DNA of 64,000 nt from Enchytraeus crypticus (GCA_905160935.1 CAJHZI010000348.1:1-64000), one strand, 5' to 3'; counted from the first letter of the stretch, positions 54,578-64,000 are shown. Numbers and translations are program-made. Notes: generated by a model from the letters alone, not told the origin.

Positions 54578-56020
54578 ACTTACGGTAGCTAATGATGTTA
54601 GGATTATTTTGTCTAAGGGGGCAGAGCTCGGTCTGAGGCTCAATTTAAACAAGTGCGAGATCATCTCTAAGACAATTACTCATGATGATCCTCTCCTAGA
54701 ATCTCTCATGAAAACTTCAATCACTGATGCGGAACTTTTAGGTGCTCCTCTAACTGTAGGCCATGCCATGGATACTAAACTTGAGAAACATGTTGCGGAT
54801 CTACAGAGAGCTGCTGCAAGATTGAAGGATATACAGCGTCACGATGCTCTGATCTTGCTGCGCTACTCTGTTAGCGCTCCTAAGGTTATGCACACTCTGC
54901 GTTCTTCACCCTGTTTTCAACACCCATTACTTCAGAATATTGACAAGATTTTAAGAGACTGTTTGTGCAGCCTGATAAATGCAGATTTATCAGACTCTCA
55001 ATGGCAGCAAGCAAGTCTTCCAGTTCGGAACGGTGGTCTCGGAATTCGCAGTATTTCTCAACTGTCTCCGTCAGCCTACCTGTCGTCTTATAATTCAACT
55101 CGGAGCCTTCAGGAAGAAATACTGAGAAGCAGTGTCTCTTCCATCGATCCTGTGTACATCAAAGCTGCTGAGTCAATGTGGTGCAGTGAAGTCGAGGCCA
55201 GCGCTCCAGTCGGTCCTGCTGCTGGAATTCAAAGAAATTGGGACGATTGTATTGTGAAGAAGAGCTTCAATCAGATTCTAAACTCACTTTCTGACTTGAA
55301 AGAGAAAGCTCGACTGATTGCAGTTTCGTCTCCACACAGTAGTGACTGGCTGCACGCGCTTCCGATTGCCTCCTGCGGATTACGCCTTGACGACGAATCT
55401 ATCAGAATAGCAGTCGGCCTTCGTCTCGGCACCAAGCTTTGTGAAATTCACCAATGTGTATGCGGTAGTCTGGTAGATCCTAAAGGTCATCATGGACTTT
55501 CCTGCCGCAAGAGCGCTGGCAGATCGAGCAGGCACCACAACATAAATCACATAATTTGGCATGCCCTGATTAAGGCCAATATACCCTCCAAATTAGAACC
55601 GACTGGAATTTCTAGATCAGATGGCAAAAGACCAGATGGTCTTACTCTGATCCCGTGGAAAGGTGGCAAATCTCTGCTTTGGGATGTTACAGTAACAGAT
55701 ACCGTAGCTAAGTCTTATTTAAACGTGTCTTCGGTGTCAGCTGGTGGAGCTGCTGAACTAGTCGCCGACAGAAAAATAAGCAAATATCATGAATTGTCTC
55801 ATAGCTATTGTTTCATACCACCTGCTCTCGAGACTTTAGGTCCTATGAATAAGGAAGGAAGCGAATTTATTTCTTCATTGGGTCATCATTTATCCGCCGC
55901 TACAGGAGATGGATAAGCGCGAAACCAGCTTCTTGAGACAGAGACTCTCAATCTGCCTACAGAGGTATAATTCCATCTGTGTAAAGAGTGCAAATCGGAG
56001 AGATAGCTATGTTACAACTG
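54578..56020 (+). pseudogene. R2/NeSL/Hero-type LINE: post-RT, zinc knuckle and restriction-like endonuclease
   Basis: A 435-codon frame, open from about 54578 with no ATG at its start, begins just after the RT active site (GLRLNLNKCEIISK). It continues through a helical thumb region (QASLPVRNGGLGIRSISQL). A CxC…H…C knuckle follows (CVCGSLVDPKGHHGLSC), then a restriction-like endonuclease core: GKRPDGLTLIPW, LLWDVTVTD and ADRKISKYHEL. That is the PD…D…KxxKY pattern of RLE-bearing site-specific LINEs. RT is missing, so the copy is 5'-truncated. The frame ends at 55916, but KRETSFLRQRLSICLQRYN continues in another frame, consistent with a 4-base insertion (GATG) near 55908. No genuine host role is indicated. 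Confidence 0.85.
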
Positions 56021-56104
56021 AAAACACTCTTGCATCTGATTCTCTAATTCGTTCTACTTCTCTCTCCAACAGCTTAGTCTTATCTATACATGTTTTTTGT
56101 TTCA

Positions 56105-56335
56105 GTTAAGCTCTCTAGTGTTCTGACAAATGGCAGGTCCAATAATGGTACACATTCCTACTCAGAGTCTGCTTTCATGCTCCATGTAGAGCACTCCATA
56201 GATCAACAAGTTAATCCATTCATAAAAGGCTACGCCTTACCCATATGTACTACACGTACTACATAACTTCGGGAAAATGGCTTCTGAGCTGAATCCCCTT
56301 GCTATGGATTTTTCCATTAGGAACCAGTGAAGTTA
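56105..56335 (+). repeat. Repeat E
   Basis: AAATGGCAGGTCCAATAATG, CTGCTTTCATGCTCCATGTA and AAAAGGCTACGCCTTACCCA. The cleanest copy. Confidence 0.7.
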
Positions 56336-56359
56336 ATTTAGTTGGATGTTAGAAAGAGA

Positions 56360-56362
<3 letters not shown>

Positions 56363-56408
<46 letters not shown>
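56363..56408. repeat. (AT)n microsatellite
   Basis: Pure TA run next to a LINE-C tail. Confidence 0.95.
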
Positions 56409-56409
<1 letters not shown>

Positions 56410-56411
<2 letters not shown>

Positions 56412-56735
56412 GCTCTCTCTCTCTCTTAGTGCACTGCCTTCTTGCAGGTCTATAGTATATAACGCCTCCCCTCTTCTTTGTCTTTCGCCTTCCTTTTTAT
56501 TTAAAATACATGTACGAGTAAATCTTTAAATCACTAAGCATTCATAATCGCGGCCTGCCTCTGCCTCTATTTCTTTTCATTCTTCCTTATATGACCTCAT
56601 TTAGTATACTTTCTCCCTTAGAATGTGTCCTATCCAGCTCTTCTTCTCCTAATTCTTGATACATTTGTCAACTGTTTAATGCATCTAATTTCCTGACGCC
56701 TCCTTCCTAATGGCCAAGTTTGACATCCATAATAG
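56410..56735 (-). pseudogene. LINE-C C-terminal fragment
   Basis: On minus it extends from the CTAAGAGAGAGAG tail through the RGRPR region to IRCIKQLTKCIKN-like and MVWTMLLWMSNLA-like words, overlapping the family at 10640-11045. Stops throughout. Confidence 0.75.
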
Positions 56736-56744
56736 CATGGTCTA

Positions 56745-57135
56745 AAGCAAGAAAAAATGTAAACTGTATCACAACATTAATGACGAAAATGATGAATTGT
56801 AAAAAAGTTGGCTTCTCAGACGTTATGAGCCACTACATAGGCCTACTATTGCTAGTACGACCTACACGAATAGAGCTTGCTAAAGGCTATAGGCTGTGGT
56901 TTTAAAGTGGGAATTTAGAGCTAGGAACGTAGGGCCTACTTTTCGAGCCCCTGTAATGTATGTGGAGGTCTTCAAGTATCTAATTTTGGTCATCTCAGTC
57001 ACAATGAAAGCACAGAAAGACGCAGATCCCGTAAGTTACCACCCACCCCCAATATAACTACTGGCTATAAGTAATAATATTCACTTATTTGTGTTCAATC
57101 TGACAACCGCAGGAAGTTACAGTGCAGAAATTCCA
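56745..57135. repeat. 3' flank of propeller gene, duplicated unit copy 1
   Basis: Diverged match to 63330-63620: TTATGAGCCA, TAGTACG(A/T)CCTA, ATAACTACTGGC and (G/A)CGCAGATC appear in the same order. Part of the tandem duplication that carries the propeller exons. Confidence 0.65.
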
Positions 57136-57249
57136 ACAGAAACAGCATTAGAAATTACAGATAGAGAATAAAGATTTAATAGGCTGCATGTAAAAGAGAT
57201 GACACTAAAAATTGTTTTCGATAGCATTTAAGACATGTATAGTACAACA

Positions 57250-57395
57250 TTAAGGCTGGAGCCAGTGGCGAAGTCGGTAAGATACTCGACCGCGGATAAG
57301 TAGGTGCGGGTTCAAATCCTGGGCTCGCCCGTCACTGACATCGCTTTCGAGTGAGGAATCTGACGTTAACCTTAGCTTTATCAGCTTTTTACATA
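57250..57395 (+). repeat. SINE-A, complete
   Basis: GGCTGGAGCCAGTGGCGAAG, GTGCGGGTTCAAATCCTGGG and GAGGAATCTGACGTTAACCT. It is absent from the corresponding place in the second duplicate, so it probably inserted after duplication. Confidence 0.9.
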
Positions 57396-57500
57396 AATCC
57401 ATGGCTTATACTATACATAAAAACCATACAGGGCGTACTGTACAATGAGTAAAGAAATATTCATTTAGTATAGTATTTAGTTTAGTATTTAGAAGTATTA

Positions 57501-57821
57501 TTAATATTCATTATATAAACAAGCATCATCTACAATCATACGGGTAATGAAGTTCTTATCGCTCAGACTGCTGCGATTTCTGGGAAGGGAAAAGCACCTG
57601 TTAGCAGTATTTCTTCGGGTCTGGTAATTATTTTTGTTTTGTGGAGGCAACAAATGCACCAGTAAATGTTCAGGGTTGTTACTGATTGCCTTGCAAATAT
57701 TATTGTCAGCAGAGTTGCCTAGATCCTCAAAATTAGACTCATTACAGTAGAATCCAGCTCTCCTTTGCTTCCTTAAAAAATTTGAAGACGGGTTCTCTCT
57801 TCGGCATTTGTATAACCCCAC
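57501..57821 (-). pseudogene. LINE ORF2 C-terminal relic (LLPP type)
   Basis: FEDLGNSADNNICKAISNN, PEHLLVHLLPP and LSDKNFITRMIVDDACLYN; related to 48300-48560. Upstream, another frame gives RREPVFKFFKEAKESWI. Confidence 0.6.
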
Positions 57822-58063
57822 CAGAACTGGGAGACCTACAGAAGCTTAGAGAGTGTGGAGGCTTGAGAGAATCTTTGAAGAAGAGCATTTGCCAAATCTT
57901 TACTACGTAAAGAGCAAGCGCAAAATCTAGCTCGAACACAAGCTAATGATGCTTATGATGTGTGTAGAAATATAAAATTTAAAAGACAATATGAAAAATA
58001 AACATTTGAAGTTAGCAAGATAAAGAGGGTTGGCTTTGTAACGTATGAATGGCCAGCTATATA

Positions 58064-58926
58064 CTACAAATATAGTTTAGCAAACATGACTGAAGTAAAT
58101 GGTTTGATGACTAAAATACGACCCTCGTCTCTTCTATCCCACACAATAAGCCGATCAGCCGAAGAGTCATAGCAGATGCGATAAGGTTCCTGGAGGTCAC
58201 AAGGTGTATTAACGTGACCTAGATATTTGAGGTCTGTGTCTAACAGCAACACTTTGTTGTTTACGCCGTCAATCATAAATATAAGTTTACTTTTATAATC
58301 AACAGCGATTGTATTATACAGGTACGGTTGATATTCAACTCCTTCATATAATTTTAAGATTTGACCCTCAATGTTTATCAAAGTTGTTACAAATCTAGTG
58401 CTCCTATACCGGAGACGTGCGATTAACTGATTACTGGACAACTGAATTGTCTCCCCAGGGCCTTTAAGGCTTTCATCAAATCTTATTTCAAGCATCAGTT
58501 GCCCTTGAGTTGAGTACATCTCACAACCATGCGTTGATGTCTCGTCGTAGCGTCTCTCTACTGTAACAAGCACATTGTGCTCGTGTGTCACTGAGAGACC
58601 ACAAGGCACATGATTCTCTTTCATCTTCCAGCGAGTAATAGAGTCTTTGTTAGTGAGATCGACTCTGTGGATACAGTTGAGTCTCCAGTCACTGATATAT
58701 AGAGCTTTGTTGTAAGAGCAACCAGCCAGACCACGAGGTGCTCTCATATCAGGAATATCGATGTCACGTGAATTTGTCAAACTATGTGAGTCATACACGT
58801 TGACTTGTGACTGATTCTCTTCAACCAGAAAGATCTCATCATCCATGACGGCTACTCTTCTGACCCACTTAGTCTTTCCTTCTAAGATCTTAAGCTCTGT
58901 AGAGTTGAGCCACGCCTCTCTAGCAG
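58064..58926 (-). CDS. Terminal exon of a second NHL/TolB-like propeller protein
   Basis: Read from the acceptor TTTCTATGTTTAG at 58927 to the stop at 58064, about 287 codons. The ATG at 58846 is internal and homologous to a non-initiating position in paralogues. Blade words are VNVYDSHSLTNSRDIDIPDM, ALYISDWRLNCIHRVDL, VTHEHNVLVTVERR, AVDYKSKLIFMIDGVNN and KVLLLDTDLKYLGHVNTP. It is roughly 55-60% identical by eye to the 5100-5956 exon and much closer to the 63678-64000 exon. The same acceptor phase (split Ala codon, AAREAW versus AASDKW) shows a shared gene structure. Function unknown; propellers of this type usually mediate binding. No RING, B-box or TM seen. Confidence 0.82.
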
Positions 58927-59159
58927 CTAAACATAGAAAAAAAATATAACATTAGGTTACTTTACAGCGATAACTTATGGTAATTTTCATTTTCTTCTCT
59001 TGAATTAGTTTACTTAAGTAGACTCTTGCGATTTATAAGTTCCATTTAGTTAGGTTTCTCAGCGATTGACGCCCCTGCCCAGTAAATGTTAGTTGAAGCT
59101 GAGGAAGTCAAAGGGGGCTCACCTCGTCAAGAGCAGAATCCTCTAAGAATAATGGTTAG

Positions 59160-59305
59160 TCAAAAGGAATGTTATAGATGACTTAAAGTATGTATTTTAC
59201 TCGTATGTTGACATGAAGATGAAAACGGAAGATAGAGATGAGTGGAGGCGTTATATACCATGGACCTGCCAGTACGCAGTGTACTAAGAGAGAGAAAGAT
59301 CATTT
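59160..59305 (+). repeat. LINE-C 3' end fragment
   Basis: GATGAGTGGAGGCGTTATAT, ACCATGGACCTGCCAGTACG and GTGTACTAAGAGAGAG. Confidence 0.8.
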
Positions 59306-59399
59306 AGTTCATTACTTATTATTTTCAAATGCGTTCTACTTCCGTGCACTACTATGTTTTCTACACAGGAAATTAACAATAAACATGGCTCTAACCTTG

Positions 59400-59462
59400 G
59401 CTTAGATGTACTGATATTCTGACCCTAATGATTCATTAGTGTCAGAATATCAGTACATCTAA
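59400..59462. repeat. Hairpin with 21-bp arms
   Basis: TAGATGTACTGATATTCTGA and its complement surround CTAATGATTCATTAG, itself a short palindrome. A partial third copy follows (GAATATCAGTACCATCTAAG). Confidence 0.85.
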
Positions 59463-59499
59463 GCATAGAATAGAATATCAGTACCATCTAAGGAGTATA

Positions 59500-59765
59500 T
59501 TAAGATTGAATCACTTGTTGTTTAGTTCTTATTGACATCGTGAATTTTTCCTTAGTACGTTGTAGTAAGGAAAAATCAGATGTATGGCGCAGCGGTGGAA
59601 CACACTGAGGTACTTTGTTGGCAGGTAGTGAATGGAGAACAGCACCAGAGAACTGAACCAGACCAGCCCCACGTGTTGCGCTACCCACCACGTGTAGGAA
59701 AATCGTAGGAAAAATTCACGATGTCACCAAGAACTAAACAACAAGTGATTCAATCATAATATACT
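59500..59765. repeat. Inverted repeat of about 55 bp around a 155-bp core
   Basis: GATTGAATCACTTGTTGTTT … ACATCGTGAATTTTTCC at 59505-59552 is inverted at 59708-59760. The outer copy at 59708-59765 also resembles 7313-7375, which lies upstream of the duplicated terminal exon. Confidence 0.75.
59532..59700 (-). CDS. Candidate membrane-segment exon (weak)
   Basis: On minus, within the inverted-repeat core, the frame reads TWWVAQHVGLVWFSSLVLF, SIHYLPTKYLSVFHRC and AIHLIFPYYNVLRKN. The aromatic and hydrophobic run resembles a transmembrane helix. No convincing splice sites bound it, and the track of sense codons is short (about 55), so this could be chance. Not recognised. Confidence 0.25.
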
Positions 59766-59819
59766 CCCTACCAGGCTACCGTTCTGTCATTCCATATTAT
59801 CATACACACTAATTAATTA

Positions 59820-59871
59820 ATTAATTACATAATTAATATATATAATTATATTATATATATATATGCATATG

Positions 59872-59945
<74 letters not shown>
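59820..59945. repeat. (AT)n microsatellite
   Basis: TA runs with TATGTATA interruptions, inside the presumed intron before the 59985 exon. Confidence 0.95.
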
Positions 59946-59948
<3 letters not shown>

Positions 59949-59984
59949 GACATTTATTGATATATTATATAGGCTAGCATAATG

Positions 59985-60089
59985 ACCCATTTTGAGATAC
60001 TCTTTTATCCTAGCAGGTACAGGGAGTTCATCAATAAGGTCTCAGCTCACAGGATGTACCACGACAACCCGGCACAGGTGCTGAAGTGA
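59985..60089 (+). CDS. Candidate terminal exon, copy 2
   Basis: Reads THFEILFYPSRYREF then INKVSAHRMYHDNPAQVLK and TGA, a paralogue of 7635-7739. The acceptor AG present in copy 1 is replaced (ATAATG before ACC). The nearest usable AG (59976-59977) would shift the frame, so this copy may be a pseudogene or may use a differently phased upstream exon. The downstream flank is also conserved (TTTATACAGAAGCA). Confidence 0.4.
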   Translation, partial: THFEILFYPSRYREFINKVSAHRMYHDNPAQVLK

Positions 60090-60249
60090 CAGCACAGTCT
60101 TCAGCCTTGACATTATGTTGATCAGCTAGAAAGGGATCCAAGAATATTCTTATTTTATTTGATACTTTATACAGAAGCATTAGCCAGAAGTGAAATGGTC
60201 CTAAGATTTTCCTCAAGAGGGTGTGAGATATTTTGGCTGCACGCGCTTG

Positions 60250-61015
60250 ACCAATATGAAAAAATCTTTGAGTTTGTTTTCCACTTACAAATATATCAAG
60301 AGTTTAATAAGATTTATTTATATTTTTCCTATGATATATATCATATAATGATAGAAGCATTTTAAAGTCAGTTTAGTAATTTTTATCATTTAAATTTTTT
60401 ATTGAATTTGTCGCCCTTTCCTTTCGCCATGAACTGATATTTTCTGTAGAAAAAGGTACCCGCCAGTCTATGCCAGTCTGACCATGTCAAAGTTTAACAA
60501 CCGCTTCTTTTATGTACGATGCTTTTCACATGCCAATCCACTGAATTATACTAATGGTGTGAGTTAAGTTAAATATCATGACAGTTATAAAGTTCAGTTA
60601 CTTATCCATCACTGATAGTGTACAAGATACCCTATGTATCCATTCGAAAATAAACTAGCAATATCTACTTCTAATATTTTGTTTTGACTTCTGAAATTTC
60701 CAAACGTAATTTTATTTAGGTACCTTTTTATACGATCGAATATATTGAATTAGCCTACATATTAAAGAAAGTATAAGTTATCTTACAAAAAATAATCACT
60801 TATGTTAAATACCTATCAGGAATTAAACATATAGGCCTACTACAACAGTTATTTGAACTAGTATGTTTATAGATTACTAATAGAATATAGGGACACACCC
60901 TTCTCCGCTCTCAAAAATCTCACCCACTAAGCTTTGTTTACTATTTGAGCAGAGTTACCACTATATATTATAAAAGGTCTATACTACTACAGTTTACATA
61001 AACTAGTAAATTTAT
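60250..61015. other. No feature recognised
   Basis: AT-rich DNA, no supported exon or repeat. Confidence 0.4.
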
Positions 61016-61020
61016 CGATT

Positions 61021-61065
61021 AATTTATCTTTCTCTTTCTCTCTCTCTCTCTCTCTCTCGCTTCTT
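61021..61065. repeat. (CT)n microsatellite
   Basis: TCTCTCTC run within a longer pyrimidine-rich segment. Confidence 0.85.
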
Positions 61066-61599
61066 CTCGCTCTATCTCATTCTATATGCATGTGCCTTGA
61101 ATGAGAGACTAATGCTGCGTTTCATTACAACAGATAAAATTTGATTTAATAGAGCTATTATGGTTAGTAGTCTACTAATAGGCCCCAATAGACGTAATTA
61201 CAGATTGAACACATTTCATTTCGTAAGAAAATTTTACCAAAGATCAGCAAATCGACGTTTTATTTCGAGATTTTCTTTAAAGCATTCGCTCATCGGCAGA
61301 TATATAGAGACAAACACTTAGCTTTACCAATCGGAGCTATAAGTTGTGTGTAGAACCAGACCACTAAACTTTCCTTAAAATTTCGATATTTATCGGTTTT
61401 TTTATTTTTGAGGCATATTTCTAAATTCAACGCTATTCAGGTAAATTAAACAAAGAACATTATTTACTGTATATGTACAAAAGTAGTGACTACATTATGT
61501 ACTGTGTATGCATACAAGTAGGCCTACACTATGTACTGTTTAAGTAAAAATATTATGTCAATATTTTGACGAAATTGTCTAAATACGGTTGTCGAATGA

Positions 61600-62405
61600 A
61601 CAATATATGCTATGGCTCTTTTATGTATGCCGACGATCGAATATTAATTTAGCCTTCGAAAAGCGAATTACAAACTATGATTAATATATGTTGTAAAAGT
61701 CTTAATGATGTAGGTCTTGAATTAAATACAAATAAGTCGTACTGTATTATATTTGGAAAAAGACACTGGAATACGGGACCTAGCGTAACGGTCAATAATA
61801 GGAGCATACTCTGGGTTAAAGAAACCAGATTTCTGGGCGTGACCATTGTAGCTGGGAAAAAATTTAAAGTTTCATTTTCAGGTGTGAAATGTAAATTTTA
61901 CTCTGCATTTAATACGTTGTATTCTAAACTAGGTCACTTGTCTAATGTTAATGTTACAGTGTATCTATTAGAAACATTGGCTATTCCAATCTTAACTTAT
62001 GCCATTGGGGCGCTTGATCTCACAGCGTCTGATTTAAATAGCCTTGACTTTATTTTAAGTACAGCAATATGCAAGATATTTAAGGTCAGGGAAAAAGATA
62101 ATATAACATGTATGAATATGTTTGGAGTCCAGAGCATCAAAGAGAGATACATTAAATATAAATGTAATTTGGTAATGAAGGCTTGTTAAAGTCAAAATTT
62201 AATTTTAAGAAATATATGTATAAATAATGCGAAAAGTCTATATAGCCATGTATTAAGTAGATAATCTATGCTATATATATTTATTTTATTTTGGTTTATT
62301 TTCAATGCACCTGTATTTGTAATAATGCACTGTTGCTATATTTTGTTTGTTTATTGTATGTAACTTGCTACCACTTTTTGATGGTGTAATAAAGATTGAT
62401 GTAAA
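61600..62405 (+). pseudogene. 5'-truncated LINE ORF2 fragment plus 3' UTR
   Basis: Starts at the RT active site (CYGSFMYADDRILI, stop) and continues MINICCKSLNDVGLELNTNK, IIFGKRHWNTGPSVTV, ILWVKETRFLGVTIVAGKKF and YAIGALDLTASDLNSLDF to TAA at 62189. It aligns with the two LINEs at 18.9-21.9 and 23.3-26.2 kb over their last 250 residues. The 3' UTR ends in GTAATAAAGATTGATGTAAA, resembling the AATAAAGATT end of the minus-strand intact element. This is typical 5' truncation from incomplete reverse transcription. Confidence 0.85.
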
Positions 62406-62765
62406 AATGTAGGCCTACATTATGTACTGGGTATATAAACATGTATATTTTATACTGAGTAAGTAAAATTGTGTATTAAGTCCTGTGTAATACGTGTAAT
62501 TTTGTATGTACGTATGCAAACATGTATGAAATGTACCGTGTGTAACTATTTACGTTATGTACTGTGTATGTAAACATGTACATTTTGTACATGTAAACAT
62601 GTACATTATGTGCTTTGCTTGTAAACATGTACATTAAGTGCTGTACATATAAACATACACATTATGTGCTTTATATGTAAAAATATACATTATGTGCAGT
62701 ATATGTAAACATATATATTATGTACTGTGTATGTATGCAAGTACTTTATATATTGCATAAATGTA
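62406..62765. repeat. Degenerate tandem repeat (TATGTAAACATGTACATTA)
   Basis: About ten units of roughly 30-36 bp with GTAAACATGTACATTATGTG. Related units lie just upstream of the LINE fragment at about 61465-61560, so the LINE may have inserted into this array. Confidence 0.7.
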
Positions 62766-63325
62766 ACTGATACTATAAATTAGTTACGTTCAACCGGACG
62801 CCTGTACAAATTTATTGCACTTCAGGAGCCGGTGACAGGATTCATTAAGTTTTGATAACTTATAAACTTAATGGTTTACGGTTGTAAATTAGTGATAACT
62901 TGTAACTGACATCTTTCTATAAAGATTTTTCACATCTGGTCATTGGCAGGTTCTGTATAGAGCTTTAGTGCTCACATTGTCACTGATATATTAAGATTTA
63001 AACCTTTGCTATTGGAGTAAGGGTCTATATTTCTTCCAATTTATAATCAGATGCTGCTTCTTTAATTTAGTAAACTCTGCTTCAGAAGGACAGTTCCTAA
63101 TATCACTTGAGAGACTAATAAAAATAAATAAAACTTAGTTAAAGCCGAATTCATCAGTTGATAAATAATTAGTCTAGAAAAAGAAAGTAACAAAACGTAT
63201 AACAACTTTTAAAGCGTTTGAATATCTGTATAGATCAAGAATTTAGTATTTTACACTAGCCTAGTTGTACTGGTACAACTGTATCCCTATATCTCAGTAT
63301 AATTGTTGTAGCCTGCTCTGATACA
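62766..63325. other. No feature recognised
   Basis: AT-rich intergenic DNA. Confidence 0.4.
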
Positions 63326-63329
63326 AGGG

Positions 63330-63640
63330 AAGATGATGATGACTATGATAATGAATTATAAAGCAGTTGGTTTTTTTAGACATTATGAGCCAGAATATAA
63401 GCCTATGACAATTAGTACGTCCTATGGGAGAATGAAGCTTACAAAAAGAGTTAGGGAAACGATACGAATTTGTCGACCCCCTTATAAAGTATATAGAGGT
63501 TATCTAGTATCTAATATGGGTCCCCAAAAGTGGAACGCACCGCAGACACATAGAAAGCACGGAATAACGCAGATCATTTGCGTTAACACCCCCATTATAA
63601 CTACTGGCAAGAGAGGGTTGGCTCGCAACGTATTATAGAC
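63330..63640. repeat. 3' flank of propeller gene, duplicated unit copy 2
   Basis: Corresponds to 56745-57135 and lies at a similar place relative to the propeller stop codon, allowing for insertions in copy 1 (SINE-A and the LLPP relic). Confidence 0.65.
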
Positions 63641-63677
63641 CGGCTCTATACTACAGATATAGTATATTACGCATGAC

Positions 63678-64000
63678 TCAAAAACATGGACTAATAACTA
63701 AAATACGACCTGCATCTCTCCTATCCCACACAATCAGCCGATCAGCCGAAGAAACATAGCAGAGGCGATAGGGTTCCTGGAGGTCACGTGATACATTAAC
63801 CAGACCTAGATAATTGAGATCTGTGTCTAACAGCAGAACTCTGTTATTTACGCCGTCAATCATAAATATAAGTTTACTCCTACAATCAACAGCGATTGTA
63901 TTATACAGGTACGGTTGATCTTCAGCTCCTTCATATAATGTTAAAATTTGACCCTCAATGTTTATCAAAGTGGTTACAAATCTAGTGTTGCTATACCGGA
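63678..64000 (-). CDS. Third NHL/TolB-like propeller exon, cut by window edge
   Basis: The last 107 or so codons are visible: NIEGQILTLYEGAEDQPYLY, NTIAVDCRSKLIFMIDGVNN, RVLLLDTDLNYLGLVNVSRD, LQEPYRLCYVSSADRLIVWD and RRDAGRILVISPCF. By eye it is about 85-90% identical to the same part of 58064-58926, indicating a recent tandem duplication. The 5' part is outside the window. Confidence 0.8.
   Translation of the reverse strand, partial: RYSNTRFVTTLINIEGQILTLYEGAEDQPYLYNTIAVDCRSKLIFMIDGVNNRVLLLDTDLNYLGLVNVSRDLQEPYRLCYVSSADRLIVWDRRDAGRILVISPCF

Noticed and set aside
54609..55916. Host protein-coding gene of 435 codons
   Set aside because: No ATG at its start, LINE post-RT and endonuclease motifs throughout, and the C-terminus continues in another frame.

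Overview
The window looks like repeat-rich, AT-rich nuclear DNA from an invertebrate animal, most likely a lophotrochozoan and possibly a mollusc. The grounds are split genes with GT-AG introns, several non-LTR retrotransposon lineages, tRNA-derived SINEs at about one copy per 4 kb, long microsatellites, an adhesion-GPCR exon and a family of beta-propeller (NHL-like) exons. The taxon is inferred from style, not from a diagnostic gene. There are no operons, no true tRNA or rRNA genes, and nothing prokaryotic.

Layout. 0-11 kb: SINE and LINE relics, one propeller exon (5100-5956, minus), a hAT-like non-autonomous transposon with an 8-bp target duplication (8051-8762), a small terminal coding exon (7635-7739) and an old LINE fragment (10394-11104). 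11.3-33.6 kb: a large inverted duplication. The left arm is 11334-16180 and the right arm is 29105-33588. The arms match without net indels except at a TCTG/TCAG microsatellite. Each arm carries the same degenerate RTE/BovB-like LINE and the same latrophilin-like GPCR exon, preceded by a tandem array of degenerate copies of its own 3' splice site. The 12.9-kb spacer holds two related two-ORF LINEs tail to tail: one on plus with two frameshifts (17429-22080), and one on minus with both ORFs open (23110-27400). The second is bracketed by perfect 284-bp direct repeats that look like an exceptionally long target-site duplication.

33.6-54 kb: an L2/CR1-type LINE relic abuts a 1.7-kb open terminal exon of a serine-rich, disordered protein (35541-37231, plus). 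Next come microsatellites, many SINEs, a metallothionein-like Cys-rich ORF (43834-44055, minus) and phase-compatible exons of an unrecognised, probably secreted gene on minus (49174-49295, 47659-47793, 45971-46092; possibly also 42846-42955 and 40.97/52.8 kb). 54.6-56.1 kb: the C-terminal part of an R2/NeSL/Hero-type retrotransposon with zinc knuckle and restriction-like endonuclease. 56.7-64 kb: a tandem duplication of propeller genes (58064-58926 and 63678 to the window end), a second copy of the small terminal exon (59985-60089), and a 5'-truncated LINE copy (61600-62400).

Repeat families named here: SINE-A (tRNA-derived, tail GACGTTAA), SINE-B (second tRNA-like SINE), S2 (about 285 bp, GAT-rich tail), LINE-C (RTE-like fragments ending in CTAAGAGAGAG), and anonymous repeats E, F and G. 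Repeat ends were judged by eye and are approximate unless stated otherwise.
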